A DNA stretch of 64,000 bases from Phytoactinopolyspora halotolerans. Lineage in GTDB: Bacteria; Actinomycetota; Actinomycetes; Jiangellales; Jiangellaceae. The DNA lies in contig NZ_JAAGOA010000021.1 in NCBI RefSeq assembly GCF_010550675.1, positions 1-64,000 on the forward strand, read 5' to 3'. Made by a program: the position numbers and the translations under genes. A model generated the notes under the pieces. That model made no database searches. It had not been told where the DNA came from and worked only from the letters and a program-made list of their open reading frames with translations. This document shows, piece after piece, positions 27,711 to 36,670 of this stretch (positions are counted from its first letter, which is position 1; each line of letters starts with the position of its first letter).

Positions 27711-29173
27711 GCGGATGGCGGCGGCCGGGCAGTGCCGTAGGGGGCGCCGCCGTGACGTTCATGCTTCTGGTGGCCGCGTGTTCCGCTGGCGGTGCCGCAT
27801 CGGACGATGCCTCGGGTAACGGGCCAACGATGGTGCGTGTCCCGACGGACGCCGAGTCCATCGCCGACGCGGTGACGATGGTGGACGCCGGCGGAATGGT
27901 ACTCGTCGAGCCGGGGATCTACCGGGAGTCCGTGACGGTCGACAAACCGGATGTCACCATCCGAGGCGCCGACCGCAACGAGACGGTGATCGATGGCGAG
28001 GGACGTCGGCCTTACGGCGTCGTCGCCACGGCAGAGGGTGTGCGGGTGGAAAACCTGACCGTGACCGCGCACACCTTCTACGGCGTGCTGGTGACCGGTT
28101 TGCACGACGAGGACGGGCCGCTGGCCCAGGAATCCGACGGATATGAGCCGTTCGACCCCGAGGAGTTCCCGCCTCTGCAGCGTTTCAGCATCGATCACGT
28201 CACCGCGTACAACAACGGGCTCTACGGCATCTACGCGTTCAACGCGCAGAACGGCGTGATCCGGGACTCGTACGCATCGGGTTCCCCGGACGCGGGCTTC
28301 TACGTCGGTCAGTGCCGCGACTGCAAGATCTTGGTGGAGGGAAACGTCGCCGAGCGCAACGCCATCGGCTTTGAGAACTCCAATGCCTCGGACTCCGTCA
28401 TCATCATGGGGAACAGATTCTCCGGGAACCGTGTCGGCCTCACGCTTAACTCGGACTACCAGGAGGCGTTCATTCCACAGCGAGGGAACACCGTCGTCGG
28501 CAACGTCATCAGCGACAACGCGGAGCCGGATTCGCCGGCGCACGCTGAGGGAGGGTTCGGTATCGGAATCGGCACCGCGGGAGGGCGCGAGAACCTGTTC
28601 TGGGTCAACCGGGTCGAGGGCAATCCGGTAGCCGGCCTGGTGGTGCGGAACACGGAGGACCTCGGGGCGGTCGGCAACGTGGTGCGAGGCGGAGTCTTCG
28701 GTGGTAACGGTATCGACGTCGTCAACATCGCGGCCGAGCGAGCGCCGACCAGGGCCACCTGCGTCGACGGGGCCGGCCTGGAGAGCGTCCTCCCCGCCGG
28801 AGACAGGACCGACGAGCCTACCGGCGACGTGCGCGATGAGCATGACGACGCAGGTGCCGCGGATGCGGCACGCGTCGGTACGTCGGCTCAGACGGTGACA
28901 TGGTATGAGGACGGCGACTGTGGGTCCGTGGACCGCGATGCCGACGTGGCGCCTGCGCAACCCGCAGCCTCCGCAGCAGAACTACCCAGCGCGGCGGTTC
29001 CGGACGGCGTCGACTTCCTGGACGTGGCGGCGCCCGTGCCGCAACCCACCATGAGCGACGTGGAGGAAGCGCCCGAACGGTTGCCGGATGAGGTAGAGAT
29101 GCCGTCGTTCGCCGATCCACAACTGCCGCCGGAGGACCTCCTCGCGGACCGAACCGGTACCGCCCCGTCGTGA
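27689..29173 (+). CDS. lipoprotein with right-handed beta-helix (NosD/pectate-lyase-like)
   Basis: 494 residues from GTG 27689, overlapping the preceding gene by 22 bp. Signal peptide with lipobox LVAAC (Cys ~31). Residues ~55-345 show the ladder of a parallel beta-helix: DAVTMVDAGGMVLVEPGIYR, VTIRGADRNETVIDG, VRVENLTVTAHTFYGVLV, then repeated NxxxGIYxxxAQNGVIRDS units. The family includes polysaccharide lyases, mannuronan epimerase-like and carbohydrate-binding proteins; catalytic residues cannot be assigned by eye. The C-terminal ~120 residues are a low-complexity acidic/Pro region. It is likely tethered outside the membrane and acts on or binds surface glycans. Confidence 0.82.
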   Translation: MARRRRISGWRRPGSAVGGAAVTFMLLVAACSAGGAASDDASGNGPTMVRVPTDAESIADAVTMVDAGGMVLVEPGIYRESVTVDKPDVTIRGADRNETVIDGEGRRPYGVVATAEGVRVENLTVTAHTFYGVLVTGLHDEDGPLAQESDGYEPFDPEEFPPLQRFSIDHVTAYNNGLYGIYAFNAQNGVIRDSYASGSPDAGFYVGQCRDCKILVEGNVAERNAIGFENSNASDSVIIMGNRFSGNRVGLTLNSDYQEAFIPQRGNTVVGNVISDNAEPDSPAHAEGGFGIGIGTAGGRENLFWVNRVEGNPVAGLVVRNTEDLGAVGNVVRGGVFGGNGIDVVNIAAERAPTRATCVDGAGLESVLPAGDRTDEPTGDVRDEHDDAGAADAARVGTSAQTVTWYEDGDCGSVDRDADVAPAQPAASAAELPSAAVPDGVDFLDVAAPVPQPTMSDVEEAPERLPDEVEMPSFADPQLPPEDLLADRTGTAPS

Positions 29174-29287
29174 ACCTCGAGGCGGCGCGGTGGGCATCGG
29201 ACGCTGTGCCGCCAATCGACGTGTGTGACCGGTACGGATGCCAGATGACCGAAACTATGCGCGGTTCTCACCCTGCGTGCTGCGCGG

Positions 29288-29520
29288 CACCGTGCGTTCT
29301 GCGTGTCACCATCCGTTGCGCGTGTCACGCTGTGTATCGCCAAGGCTGGCGATCGGGGTCCATGGCGGTACGGATGGTGACATGCGGAACGGATGGTGAC
29401 ACGCAAAGCGCGCGGTGGCATGAGCGAAGCGCCGTATTCCGGTGCGGAGGCTTTCAGCCCTGAGGTATCCACCGCCGGTGTCTCGAATGTCGAACGTGCC
29501 GGGAGTTATCCACAGCTTTT
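29288..29520 (+). repeat. ~230-bp direct repeat, left copy, with inner palindrome
   Basis: Homologous to 30721-30955 in the same orientation. Inside, 29301-29328 pairs with 29377-29404 (28 nt, 2 mismatches). Both arms are built from the iterated unit GTGTCACCATCCGT. The repeat ends with TTATCCACA at 29506-29514, a perfect match to the DnaA-box consensus. The two copies bracket the AbiEi/DUF559-like gene. Confidence 0.75.
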
Positions 29521-29565
29521 CGCGCGAGGTACCGGAATGCGTCCCGGTCGGTCAGGCTGGATCGC

Positions 29566-30615
29566 GTGCCACCCACCTTGCTCAGGATGCCGCCGGATGT
29601 CGCCGAGTTACTGCGGCGCGACGGCGGCGTGATCGTCGCGACGCGAGCTCAGGCGGCCGGAATCGGGCGCAGCCGGGTAGGCCGGTTGGTCGATGCTGGG
29701 CTGCTCACGCGGATCGGTGCGGGCCAGTATGTGTCGACTGAGAGGTACACGGCGGCCGACGCGAAGGAGCGGCACCGCCTCGAGGCACGCGCGTTCGGCT
29801 TGTCGCGTGGCCCGGATGTACATCTGACCGGGTGGTCGGGTGCCGTGTTGTGGGAGCTGCCGGTGATCGGGCGGCCGCCGGATCTGCCCGAGGCGGTCCG
29901 GCCTAGGCACAGTGGGCGCTCGAAAGACGTCCGGATCGCCAACCTTCCGGCATGGCATATGACTGCTCTGAACAACGTCGCGGTCATGAGCCCGGCGTGG
30001 GTCGTCGCTGATCTGGCGCGCACGAGGCCGATATCTCACGCACTGGTGACGGCCGATGCGGTGGCCCGGATGCGCATCGACCTGCAGGACCCGATCGGGC
30101 ACATGCGCGGTTGGCTCAGGGTGGAGCGAGCCAGGTGGATCGCCCGCTACGCCGACCCGCTGGCGGAGAGTCCGATCGAGACGCTAGGCAGGTTCACCGT
30201 CATCGAGTTCGGTCTGCCGATGCCGGTTTTGAACGCGTGGGTCGGGGACGGCAAACCAGAATTCCGGGTAGACGGGCTGTGGCCGTTTCATTGGGCGGCG
30301 TACGAGGCCGACGGCGCGCTGAAGTATGACAACCGGCCGGACGCGTCGGCGATCGTGGCCAAGCAGAGCGAGCGGGAGTGGCGGCTACGGCAGATGGGCT
30401 TGGACCTCGTGCGGTACCAGTGGCGACTTGCGTTCAACGGCCGCGCCGAGCTGGCGGAGCGGTTCCGGAAGCTGCTGAAGGACGGCCCGGCACCGCAGAA
30501 ACCGATCCGGTGGTGGAAGCACGTTCCAGGGCGGGGACCCATGGAGCCGACCGCGGCCGACTGGCCGTCCCCCGCGCCGACCTCGGTCATCCTTCCTGCC
30601 GGGTGGGATGTCTAA
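29566..30615 (+). CDS. AbiEi-type winged-helix / DUF559-like protein
   Basis: 349 residues. The N-terminal ~60 residues form a winged-helix typical of type IV antitoxins (ATRAQAAGIGRSRVGRLVDA, LLTRIGAGQYV). The C-terminal part (~205-310) has the DUF559/Vsr-like endonuclease pattern ESPIETLGR, FRVDGLWP, YEADGALKY. Such proteins are common orphan genes in actinomycetes; the expected AbiEii nucleotidyltransferase toxin is not next to it. Direct repeats on both sides suggest it moved or was duplicated as a unit. ATG at 29566; ATG 29587 (MPPDVAELL) is an equally good start. Confidence 0.75.
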   Translation: MPPTLLRMPPDVAELLRRDGGVIVATRAQAAGIGRSRVGRLVDAGLLTRIGAGQYVSTERYTAADAKERHRLEARAFGLSRGPDVHLTGWSGAVLWELPVIGRPPDLPEAVRPRHSGRSKDVRIANLPAWHMTALNNVAVMSPAWVVADLARTRPISHALVTADAVARMRIDLQDPIGHMRGWLRVERARWIARYADPLAESPIETLGRFTVIEFGLPMPVLNAWVGDGKPEFRVDGLWPFHWAAYEADGALKYDNRPDASAIVAKQSEREWRLRQMGLDLVRYQWRLAFNGRAELAERFRKLLKDGPAPQKPIRWWKHVPGRGPMEPTAADWPSPAPTSVILPAGWDV

Positions 30616-30720
30616 CTACCGCATGAGCCGTAGGCGCCGGCGGCGAGCCGGTGGAACGGCGCCGTTACCACTGTGGCCGGTGTTGGCATCGCCCTGCCGG
30701 TCGCCGCGTGTGCACAGATG

Positions 30721-30955
30721 CCACGGTGCGTGCTGCGTGTCACCATCCGTGCTGCGTGTCACCGTGCGTATCGCCAACGTACGCGATCCGGGACCATGGC
30801 GGTACGGATGGTGACATGCGATACGCACGGTGACACACGCGAGGCACGGTGGCACGCGCGAGGCACGGTAGCTCGGCGCGGCGGCTCTCAGCCATGAGGT
30901 ATCTATGTCCGGCGCCCGAATCGACGTGCCGGCGTGACCTATCCACAGCTTCGCG
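30721..30955 (+). repeat. ~230-bp direct repeat, right copy, with inner palindrome
   Basis: Same order of blocks as 29288-29520. Its inner palindrome has shifted: 30756-30774 pairs perfectly with 30818-30836 (19 bp). It also holds a short tandem repeat (CGCGAGGCACGGT twice, near 30838-30870). It ends with CTATCCACA at 30939-30947, one mismatch from a DnaA box. Confidence 0.75.
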
Positions 30956-30973
30956 GGCGAGGCGCTCCGCTTG

Positions 30974-31750
30974 TCACCGGGTCAGGTCCGGGATCATCAC
31001 CTTGGTGGTGCCCGGAGCGGAGAGATCCACCGAGCCCCAGGCGTTACCGAGGCGCATCTCAACGCGGTACATCGCACCGTCGCGGTCGATCCAGTACCGC
31101 ACGGTCGCATCGTTCGCGGCGTCGTCGGCACGTTCCCCAGGACGTGCTCGGTCGGCCGATTGTGCCGGGCGTGGTCCGGAGACGACACGGAGGTCGACTC
31201 CATCGATCTCCTCGGTCCGCAACCAGCGCGCATCGGATTGCTGGAGCAGCAGCGGATTTTCCGGCCGGTCGGCACCGAGGCTGGCGATGATCTGCAGCGC
31301 CGCGTGCGGGACGTGCTTCTCAGGGGCGTAGTCGGTCGGGACCCAGGCAGCGGTCGCCTCGTCCGTCTCGGGGACCGGAAGCGGCGGCAGGTCGCCTGCC
31401 GCGACGTCACCGCTCTGGCTGCTGAACAGGTACTGGTCGGACCACATGAGCAGCGCAGCGGCCATCTCGCTGCCGTCCGCCCATAGCGTCGCGTAGCCGC
31501 GTCGATCCCGGTAATCGAACCATCCGCGCAGCCGCCACGTGTGGGTGCCATCGGGAATCGTGGCGTCGACCTGCCGCAGGCCGGCGTCGTAGTTGGCGAA
31601 CCGAGAGATGGCCAGCGCCTCAGACTCCTCAGTCGTGAGGCGGCGTCCGGTCGTCGTACTACCCGCCGACGGATCGGAGCCCGATGTGCAGGCGCCGAGC
31701 ATGATGGCCGCGCAGCCGAGCACTGCAAGTATGGCACTGCGGGCCCTCAC
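30974..31750 (-). CDS. secreted lipoprotein, unknown function
   Basis: 258 residues from GTG 31750, which gives an ideal signal peptide RARSAILAVLGCAAIMLGAC with the lipobox Cys at ~22. The open frame continues to 31921, but the extra 57 residues look non-coding. The mature part begins TSGSDPSAGST and has a soluble beta-rich pattern (WRLRGWFDYRDRRGYATLW, VRYWIDRDGAMYRVEMRL). This recalls LppX/LprG-like or outer-surface lipoproteins that carry a modified substrate, but I cannot assign a family. It is divergent from the next gene pair. Confidence 0.75.
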   Translation of the reverse strand: MRARSAILAVLGCAAIMLGACTSGSDPSAGSTTTGRRLTTEESEALAISRFANYDAGLRQVDATIPDGTHTWRLRGWFDYRDRRGYATLWADGSEMAAALLMWSDQYLFSSQSGDVAAGDLPPLPVPETDEATAAWVPTDYAPEKHVPHAALQIIASLGADRPENPLLLQQSDARWLRTEEIDGVDLRVVSGPRPAQSADRARPGERADDAANDATVRYWIDRDGAMYRVEMRLGNAWGSVDLSAPGTTKVMIPDLTR

Positions 31751-31989
31751 CGACCGTCTAGTCCGCCGTGCCCATCCCGACGCCTCCACCGCCGGCGTCG
31801 TCACCGATGCCGATGGCGCAAATGCCGGCAGCCGCCGCCCCGATCGCAGGGGGTGGAGGTGACATGGATCGGTTGTATGCACGCACGTCTTGATGTGGCC
31901 GAGGTCCGGAACAGCACGCATCCGAAATGTGATCTATTGCACCTGTAGTCCCGCGTGCGATCTTCGTTCTGCCGGCGTCATTCACAGCG

Positions 31990-32415
31990 ATGATGGAGCA
32001 ATCGAGGCGGGCTGCGATGTTGATCCAGATCCCCGTGCTGGCGGCGGCACTGGCGAGCATGGTCGTCGGCCCATGTGCGCTGGTCGGGGCTGGGCGTTGC
32101 GAGCCGGCGTCGTACCGGGCATCCACGACGGTGTGGCCGCTGCCCGGTGCCCGTGTCGCGCCGGGCGACGTCGTGCGCTACGCGATCACGATCGCCCCTG
32201 TGGGTCAAGTGCCGGTTGACGAGGCGACCTATGCCGAAGACCTGTCGGACGTGCTCAGTGACGCGAGATGGAACGGAGATCTCGACGTGTCGAGTGGGAT
32301 AGCGGCGTTCAACGGGGCCGTGCTGGCGTGGGCCGGGAATCTGAATGCGGATGACGTCGCGACCGTGACGTACTCGGTGACGGTGATGAGCGAAAGCGTA
32401 GTGAAGGATGTCTGA
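31990..32415 (+). CDS. small secreted protein made of one giant-protein repeat
   Basis: 141 residues: an N-terminal hydrophobic export segment (~9-35), then one beta-sandwich unit. Residues ~80-135 read AEDLSDVLSDARWNGDLDVS and then NLNADDVATVTYSVTV. These align nearly residue by residue with repeat 4 of the giant protein at 1368 (EDDLSDVLDDAEWNDDAKAS, LEVDQVVELTYSVTV). It has no wall-anchor signal. It overlaps the DyP peroxidase gene by 8 bp, so they form an operon. It may dock to, cap or compete with the repeat arrays; this is inference. Confidence 0.75.
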   Translation: MMEQSRRAAMLIQIPVLAAALASMVVGPCALVGAGRCEPASYRASTTVWPLPGARVAPGDVVRYAITIAPVGQVPVDEATYAEDLSDVLSDARWNGDLDVSSGIAAFNGAVLAWAGNLNADDVATVTYSVTVMSESVVKDV

Positions 32416-33622
32416 GGGGGAGCGCGAGACCCGGACGACGACGGGCGACGATGCTGCCTGCCGCGGTGCCGGTGATACCGAAGCGCGACCGTCGCGGCGT
32501 CGGATGCTCGGAGCGCTGACCGTCGGTATCGGCAGCGTCGGCGCAGGCGTCTTCGCCGGCAGGGCCGCGTTTGGAGGCACCACGACGGGCCCCTGCGGAT
32601 CATCGCCACCGAGACCGTCACCGGCGCCGATCCCGGCGACGGGCATACATCAAGCGGGCATCGCAGCACCCGTGGTACCGCAGCAGTTCTCGCTCACCGT
32701 CGTCGTCGACGTCCCCGGCGCCGGAGACCCGTCATTCCTGCCGGCGCTCGGCGACCAGCTGCTGACTTTGCTCGACGGCGGCGTTCACGACGCCGGCGAC
32801 CTGACCGTGACGATCGGTATCGGCCCTCGTCTCGTGGCCGCCGTCGACGGTGCGCTACCGGCGGCGGGGCCGCTACCGGCCTTCCTGGGCGATGCCGAGC
32901 TGGCATCCGATCGGGCCGGAGGTGATCTGCTCCTGCTGGCGAGCGGCAGCGACCCGGTGGTGTTGCCGAAAGCCGTCGACGCACTGCTGGCGGTGCTGTC
33001 CGCGCCGCTGCCCGAGGGCAAGGAACGGTGGCGACAGTTCGGCTTCCGAGGGCCGGGGGCAGACGGCGTCGTCCGGAACGCGTTCGGGTTCCACGACGGC
33101 ATCGTCGTGCCGCGCGGTGAGGCCGAGCTGCGCGAGAACGTGTGGGTGCAGGAGGACCCGCGGGTTGCCGGCGGCACGGTCGCCGTGGTCCGTCGGCTGC
33201 GGATGGATACCCGGGCGTTCACCGCATTGCCGGTCGCGGAGCAGGAGTCCGCGGTCGGGCGGCGCAGATCGGACGGTGCGCCGCTCTCCGGTGGCGGACG
33301 TATGGCCGAGGTGGATCTGACCGCGAAGACAGCCGACGGGCAGTACGTAACGCCGCTCGGCTCACATGCCCGGGCAGCGCATCCTTCGACGACGGGGAGC
33401 GCGTTGATGCTGCGTCGGGGGTACTCGTATGCCGAGGGAGACGAGACGGGTCTGATGTTCATCTCCTTCCAGCGGGACCTGCGCACGTTCGTCGCGACGC
33501 AACACCGCCTCGACGAACAGGACGCGATGATGCGCTTCGTCACGCCGACGGCGAGTGCGAGCTTCTTGGTTCCCCCTGGTTTCGACCGGGATCGGCCGCT
33601 GGGGGCGTCGCTGCTGGAGTAA
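32408..33622 (+). CDS. Tat-exported DyP-type heme peroxidase (EfeB-like)
   Basis: 404 residues. A twin-arginine signal RPSRRRMLGALTVG (~28-41) exports the folded protein. DyP hallmarks follow: the GFHDG form of the GxxDG motif with the catalytic Asp (~227), a proximal-heme His in GSHARAAHP (~318), the distal Arg in MLRRGYSY (~334) and LMFISFQRD (~346). It oxidises bulky substrates with peroxide. Unlike EfeUOB loci, no iron permease or EfeO gene is adjacent; it is instead coupled by an 8-bp overlap to the single-repeat protein. That context suggests oxidative modification or cross-linking at the cell surface, which is inference. Confidence 0.9.
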   Translation: MSEGERETRTTTGDDAACRGAGDTEARPSRRRMLGALTVGIGSVGAGVFAGRAAFGGTTTGPCGSSPPRPSPAPIPATGIHQAGIAAPVVPQQFSLTVVVDVPGAGDPSFLPALGDQLLTLLDGGVHDAGDLTVTIGIGPRLVAAVDGALPAAGPLPAFLGDAELASDRAGGDLLLLASGSDPVVLPKAVDALLAVLSAPLPEGKERWRQFGFRGPGADGVVRNAFGFHDGIVVPRGEAELRENVWVQEDPRVAGGTVAVVRRLRMDTRAFTALPVAEQESAVGRRRSDGAPLSGGGRMAEVDLTAKTADGQYVTPLGSHARAAHPSTTGSALMLRRGYSYAEGDETGLMFISFQRDLRTFVATQHRLDEQDAMMRFVTPTASASFLVPPGFDRDRPLGASLLE

Positions 33623-33779
33623 TGACCGCGGAGCCTGCGGTTCGTGCTGTGGGGGCACCTTTCTGCAGGTCGCACGCGCTGGGTGAGTGCGCGTTCGTGC
33701 GCACGTGGGTTCCGGGTGGTACGCGCGGGTGGAACACCACGTGCGGGTGGTGAAACGACACAAGGGGTGGAGACACGAG

Positions 33780-36605
33780 GTGGACCTGCAAGAAGGTGAT
33801 GGCTTGGTCGGGCGCGCGCCGGAACGACGGCGGATCGCGGCTCTCATCGATCGGCTACATGCGGGAATGGGTGGAGCGTTGGTGGTGGTCGGTGCGGCTG
33901 GGATCGGTAAGTCCGCGCTACTGCGCAGTATCGCCGACGACGCACGCAACGGTGAGGTCGCAGGCGGGCTTGCCGGCTCCGGTTCCGATGGCGACGGCCG
34001 CGACGGCCGCGGTGACGCGGCCGTCGCTGTCACGCACGTGGCGGGAGCGGAAGCGGAACGGGAATGGCCCTACTCGGGGTTGCATCTCGTGCTGTCCAGC
34101 GCTGTCGGCCCGCTGCGGGCCGCCGGCCACGACGCCGTGGCCGGACGCTTGCGCGAGCTTATGGACGACGTTCGGGCGGACTCCGACCCGTACGAGGTGG
34201 CTACCAGGGTGCAGGAGTGCGTCGGTGGAATGTCGCCGCCCTTGCTGGTGCTGGTCGACGATGCGCACGTGCTGGATCGTCGTTCGCAGGAAGTGCTGGG
34301 CTTCGTCGCGCGCCGGCTCGGTACGGTGCCGGCGGCGATGGTGCTGGTCGCCGATGGCGACTCGCTCACCGCGCCGTTCCGGTCGATCCCGGCCATGGTT
34401 GTGGAGGAGTTGTCGTCTGCGGAGGCGGTGCGGCTGGTGCGTGAAAGGGCGGGAGTAGAGACACCGCGTCGCGTGGCCGAGCAGATCGTGGCACGGGCCG
34501 GCGGGAATCCCCGTACGCTGGTGGAGGTCGTCGCCCGGACACCTCGTGCCCAGCTTACGGGTCGGGTGCAGCTCGACCGCTATCTGCCGCGGACGCCCGT
34601 GCTGGAAGCACTGGGTGCCGAGCTCGCAGAGCTCGATGACGCGCGGCGGGTCGCCCTGATCATCGCGGCTGCCAGCGACGACGGCCAACTGGGGCCCGTT
34701 CTGAAGGCGCTGGACGGATACGACCCGGCGATCGCGGAATGGCTGCTGGGCGAGTATCTGACCGAGTTCGAGGATCGCTTTCTCTTCCGCCGCCCAGCGG
34801 TCGCATCAGCTGCCTGGCTGAACGCGACGCACCGGGAGAGGCAGCAGGCACATACCGCGCTGGCCTGTGCTTACGAGAACCGGGATCGGGACCGGCAGCT
34901 GTGGCATCTGGCCCAGGCGCGGTACGACGAGGATGCCGAGCTCGCCGACGAACTGCAGCGCGTGTCGCGCGAGCGCCTCCGGCACGGGGAGGTCACTGGG
35001 GCGACCGCCTATGCCCGCGAGTCCATCCGTCTGATGCCGGCCACCTCCGATCGGGTCGATCGCCTGGTGTATGCGGGAGGCTTGGCGTTGCTCGACGGTC
35101 GCATCGAGGACGCGATCGAGCTGGCGCGCGAACGGTTCCGGGTGGAGACGGCGGTCGAGCAGCGCGCCGATCTCGCGCTCCTCGAGGTGCGAGCGCGCAA
35201 CCAGCTTGATGGCGACGTCGCCGCCGGCGTTATCACCCGCCACGCCGACGAGGTCGGTGGCGTGGATCCGAACCGCGCGGCGCGCCTTAACCTGTTCGCC
35301 GCGTACGGATTCGCCGGACGGCTGGAGCCTGCCGAGGCCAACCGCTTCCTGCATCTTGCAGAACGCCACGTCGAACACTTCGATGACACGACGCGTGCCG
35401 TCCACCAGCGGATCGCGGCGTGGCTGGCGACCATCGATGGGGACGGGGCAGGCGCCGCAGCTCTCCTGGCGGACAGCCGGACGGCCGGGAACCTGCTAGT
35501 GGAGTCGGATGCGCACATCGCGCACGCGATGGCGCTGATCCGGCTTGAGCGGTTCGGCGAGGCGCGGCGGCTGCTTCAGGCCACGGCGCTCGACGGCCGG
35601 ATCGGCCAGTCTCCGCTGCTACGCGGGAACAGCTTCGCGGTGCTGACCGTGCTGGAGGCGCGTGCGGGCCGGCTGACCGCTGCGAAGCTCGCGGCGACGG
35701 CGTGGGAGGAGACGGGGATCACGGGTCTGTGGAGGGCGGCGGTGCCGGCCCACATGATCCGGGTGTACGGGCTCATGGGAGATGACGAGCTGGCTTGGGA
35801 GTGCCGGGATCGCGCGGTCGAAGGGTCCCGGCGACACGCCGACTCGTGGGCCAATGCGCTGGTACAGGCGGAGACCGGGGCGTTACTGCTGCTGCTGGGG
35901 AGGCTGGATGAGGCGCTCTCGGTGCTGGCGCACGCTCGACGCTATGCGCTGGGGTATGCGGACCCGTCGGTTGTGCCGGTAGAGCCCGAGTACATCGAGG
36001 CATGTGTGCGCGCGGGGGCGACCGTCAGCGCACAGAGCGCGCTCGCAGACTTCGAGCAGCGAACCGTCAAAACCCCGACGGTCTGGGCACAGCACACCCT
36101 CATGCGGTGCCAGGCGCTACTCGGTGACGGCAAGGAGGCGCTGGCACTGTTTCAGAAGGCGTTGCGCAACTCGACCGGCGTGTCCCCAGTGGAGATGGCC
36201 CGGACAACCTTGTGCTTGGGGGAGCGGCTGCGCCGTATGGGGCAACGCGTGGACGCCGGTAGATGGCTGCACCGGGCCCTGGTCATGGCACAGGAGTGCG
36301 GGGCGGCGGCGCTGGTCGCGCGTGCCGAGGTGGAGCTGCAGGCGGCCGGACGCCGGGCGCGCGTGGAGTCGGCCGACGTGGATCTCCTCACCGAGGCGGA
36401 GCAGCGGATCGCGTCTCTGGTGGCGGATGGCCGGCGGAACCGCGAGATCGCCGCGGCGCTGTTCGTCTCCGTGCGGACCGTCGAGACGCACCTGAGCCGG
36501 ATCTTCCGTAAGCTCGGCGTGCGTTCACGCACCGAGCTTGCCGCCGCCTTCCGCGCCGCCGACGACGGCACCGAGGAGCCTTCGTCGGCGGACGACGGTG
36601 CGTAG
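33780..36605 (+). CDS. LuxR family large ATP-binding regulator (LAL), copy 2
   Basis: 941 residues from GTG 33780. This start places the first domain as in the other two LALs; the frame is open back to GTG 33687. Walker A GAAGIGKS (~38-45), then a shared segment EREWPYSGLHLVLSSAVG, Walker B LLVLVDDAHVLD, a long TPR-like middle and a LuxR HTH at ~870-925 (RRNREIAAALFVSVRTVETH). Its closest relative here is the LAL at 43582: both contain ITRHADE and PNRAARLNLFA. It converges on ECF sigma gene 2 and is followed by it after 65 bp. Confidence 0.88.
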   Translation: MDLQEGDGLVGRAPERRRIAALIDRLHAGMGGALVVVGAAGIGKSALLRSIADDARNGEVAGGLAGSGSDGDGRDGRGDAAVAVTHVAGAEAEREWPYSGLHLVLSSAVGPLRAAGHDAVAGRLRELMDDVRADSDPYEVATRVQECVGGMSPPLLVLVDDAHVLDRRSQEVLGFVARRLGTVPAAMVLVADGDSLTAPFRSIPAMVVEELSSAEAVRLVRERAGVETPRRVAEQIVARAGGNPRTLVEVVARTPRAQLTGRVQLDRYLPRTPVLEALGAELAELDDARRVALIIAAASDDGQLGPVLKALDGYDPAIAEWLLGEYLTEFEDRFLFRRPAVASAAWLNATHRERQQAHTALACAYENRDRDRQLWHLAQARYDEDAELADELQRVSRERLRHGEVTGATAYARESIRLMPATSDRVDRLVYAGGLALLDGRIEDAIELARERFRVETAVEQRADLALLEVRARNQLDGDVAAGVITRHADEVGGVDPNRAARLNLFAAYGFAGRLEPAEANRFLHLAERHVEHFDDTTRAVHQRIAAWLATIDGDGAGAAALLADSRTAGNLLVESDAHIAHAMALIRLERFGEARRLLQATALDGRIGQSPLLRGNSFAVLTVLEARAGRLTAAKLAATAWEETGITGLWRAAVPAHMIRVYGLMGDDELAWECRDRAVEGSRRHADSWANALVQAETGALLLLLGRLDEALSVLAHARRYALGYADPSVVPVEPEYIEACVRAGATVSAQSALADFEQRTVKTPTVWAQHTLMRCQALLGDGKEALALFQKALRNSTGVSPVEMARTTLCLGERLRRMGQRVDAGRWLHRALVMAQECGAAALVARAEVELQAAGRRARVESADVDLLTEAEQRIASLVADGRRNREIAAALFVSVRTVETHLSRIFRKLGVRSRTELAAAFRAADDGTEEPSSADDGA

Positions 36606-36670
36606 GCTGCGTCCGCCGTTCCCCACCTGCCGTCTGCAGGGAGCGGGCTGGATGAGAACGGCGCATGAGG

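Noticed and set aside
29506-30947. Replication origin suggested by DnaA-box matches
   Set aside because: Only two boxes 1.4 kb apart, both part of a direct repeat; no dnaA, dnaN or parAB genes and no box cluster.
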